Assembly (NCBI GenBank): GCA_021803885.1
Contig: JAJZKY010000339.1
Coordinates: 1-5,807 of the forward strand
Source: Planctomycetota bacterium
Lineage (GTDB): Bacteria; Planctomycetota; Phycisphaerae; WQYP01; JAJZKY01
Direction of reading: 5' to 3'
DNA: 5,807 bases
Within the stretch, counting starts at the first letter, position 1, and the number at the start of each line of letters is the position of its first letter. Under the pieces are notes generated by a model. That model did not search any database. It saw nothing but the letters and a program-made list of their open reading frames with translations, and was not told the origin of the DNA. The translations under genes were made by a program, and so were the position numbers. Below are positions 5,063 to 5,807 of this stretch, one piece after another.

Positions 5063-5807
5063 GTCGCCAGCAGGGTGCGCACCATCCGGCTTGATGCGGC
5101 ATGACACATCCGCAGAACACCATTGTCCTGCCGCAGCACCAATCCTTCAAATGGATCAATATCCGCCACAATCCCGCTGATGACAACCCCACCGGTCTCC
5201 AGCGATACGCGCCGGCCCAGCATATCACAGCGGGCCTTCCAGGCTGCCGCAATTTCATTTTTGTCAGGTGTCGGGCTCAACCGGTGATGCAGCGCCGTAA
5301 GCAATTCACGAGCGAGCGAAAACCGGGAAAGCGGCCCGCCGCAGATCATCGCCATTGACACGGCATGTTCGGTGAGTTCCGGCGGAAATTCCACCTGATT
5401 CACATTCACCCCGATACCTATGACGGCAAGATCGGAACCCTTCGTAACGGGCTTTTCAATCAAAATGCCCGCGACTTTACGGTCCGCGAGCAGAATATCG
5501 TTGGGCCATTTGAGCCGACATTCCACAGGCATGGCCGGGGCGGATCGCTCGATGGCATCGGCGACGGCCAGCGAGGCCGCCAGTGCCAGCAGATCGTCTC
5601 CAAGTCCCTGCACATTGAGCATGATACTCATCAGCAGATTGCAGTGCGGCGGCGATTTCCACCGACTCCCCTGCCTGCCGCGACCCGCCGTCTGCTGATC
5701 GGCCAGTACGACCAGCGGTCCACGAGCACCACGTTGGGCCTCCGCGGCGCAAAGATCGTTGGTGCTCTCGATGGTGTCGAACACGCGTACTTTCAACCCG
5801 AAATATT
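5059..5807 (-). CDS. birA: Biotin--[acetyl-CoA-carboxylase] ligase, catalytic domain; 5' end outside window
   Basis: The enzyme makes biotinyl-5'-AMP from biotin and ATP and transfers biotin to a lysine of the carboxyl carrier protein, so it serves fatty-acid synthesis in the cytoplasm. Numbering from the TTG at 5794-5796, the signatures are: STN at 11-13; QQTAGRGRQG at 34-43, the adenylate/biotin loop; KWPND at 96-100; RKVAG with catalytic K107; and GIGVNVN at 127-133. The last 50 residues (RRVSLETGG ... FEGLVL ... ) form the small SH3-like C-terminal domain of type I ligases. The frame stays open to the right edge (codons TAT TTC GGG upstream of the TTG) and the TTG has no SD, so the true start probably lies outside the window. 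Whether an N-terminal DNA-binding domain (bifunctional BirA) exists therefore cannot be told. The lipoprotein gene follows 58 bp downstream. Confidence 0.95.
   Translation of the reverse strand, partial: YFGLKVRVFDTIESTNDLCAAEAQRGARGPLVVLADQQTAGRGRQGSRWKSPPHCNLLMSIMLNVQGLGDDLLALAASLAVADAIERSAPAMPVECRLKWPNDILLADRKVAGILIEKPVTKGSDLAVIGIGVNVNQVEFPPELTEHAVSMAMICGGPLSRFSLARELLTALHHRLSPTPDKNEIAAAWKARCDMLGRRVSLETGGVVISGIVADIDPFEGLVLRQDNGVLRMCHAASSRMVRTLLAT

Overview
The window is a GC-rich bacterial segment carrying four genes on the minus strand and one possible micro-gene on the plus strand. From right to left (the direction of transcription) they are a biotin--protein ligase (birA, 5' end outside the window), a small lipoprotein of unknown function, the replicative helicase dnaB, and a large autotransporter whose 3' end runs off the left edge. 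The lipoprotein and the autotransporter's type V barrel imply a Gram-negative cell envelope. The style of the autotransporter (WD/NW strand motif, one PATR-type repeat, 'TANQAAV' linker), together with the housekeeping neighbours and good Shine-Dalgarno sites, would suit the Planctomycetes/Verrucomicrobia or a similar lineage. That placement is an inference; no rRNA or other strong taxonomic marker is present.

Region by region: 1-2521 (minus) is one uninterrupted frame of 840 codons. It begins with a signal peptide, followed by a complete glutamic (G1/eqolisin, Peptidase_A4) protease domain with the Gln/Glu dyad, then a beta-helical passenger and the first part of an outer-membrane beta-barrel. 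2522-2924 is a roughly 400-bp spacer. It holds the autotransporter's ribosome binding site, a candidate promoter overlapped by an inverted repeat, a weak terminator-like element, and a 28-codon plus-strand ORF (2842-2928) encoding a CxxC...CxxC zinc-ribbon-like peptide that meets dnaB tail to tail. 2925-4322 is dnaB. 4323-4475 is the dnaB leader, with a perfect DnaA box (TTATCCACA). 4476-5000 is the lipoprotein. 5059-5807 is the catalytic part of birA. A perfect 6-bp inverted repeat spans the birA stop codon.

birA, the lipoprotein and dnaB are co-directional and may be partly co-transcribed. The 153-bp gap, the DnaA box and a strong SD suggest that dnaB may also have its own control. The autotransporter is functionally separate. 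If functional, it would place a non-pepstatin-type acid protease on the cell surface or release it into the medium.

The main discovery is the fusion of a eukaryote-like (mainly fungal) G1 glutamic peptidase to a type V autotransporter. The protease domain lacks both the cysteines and the propeptide of the fungal enzymes.
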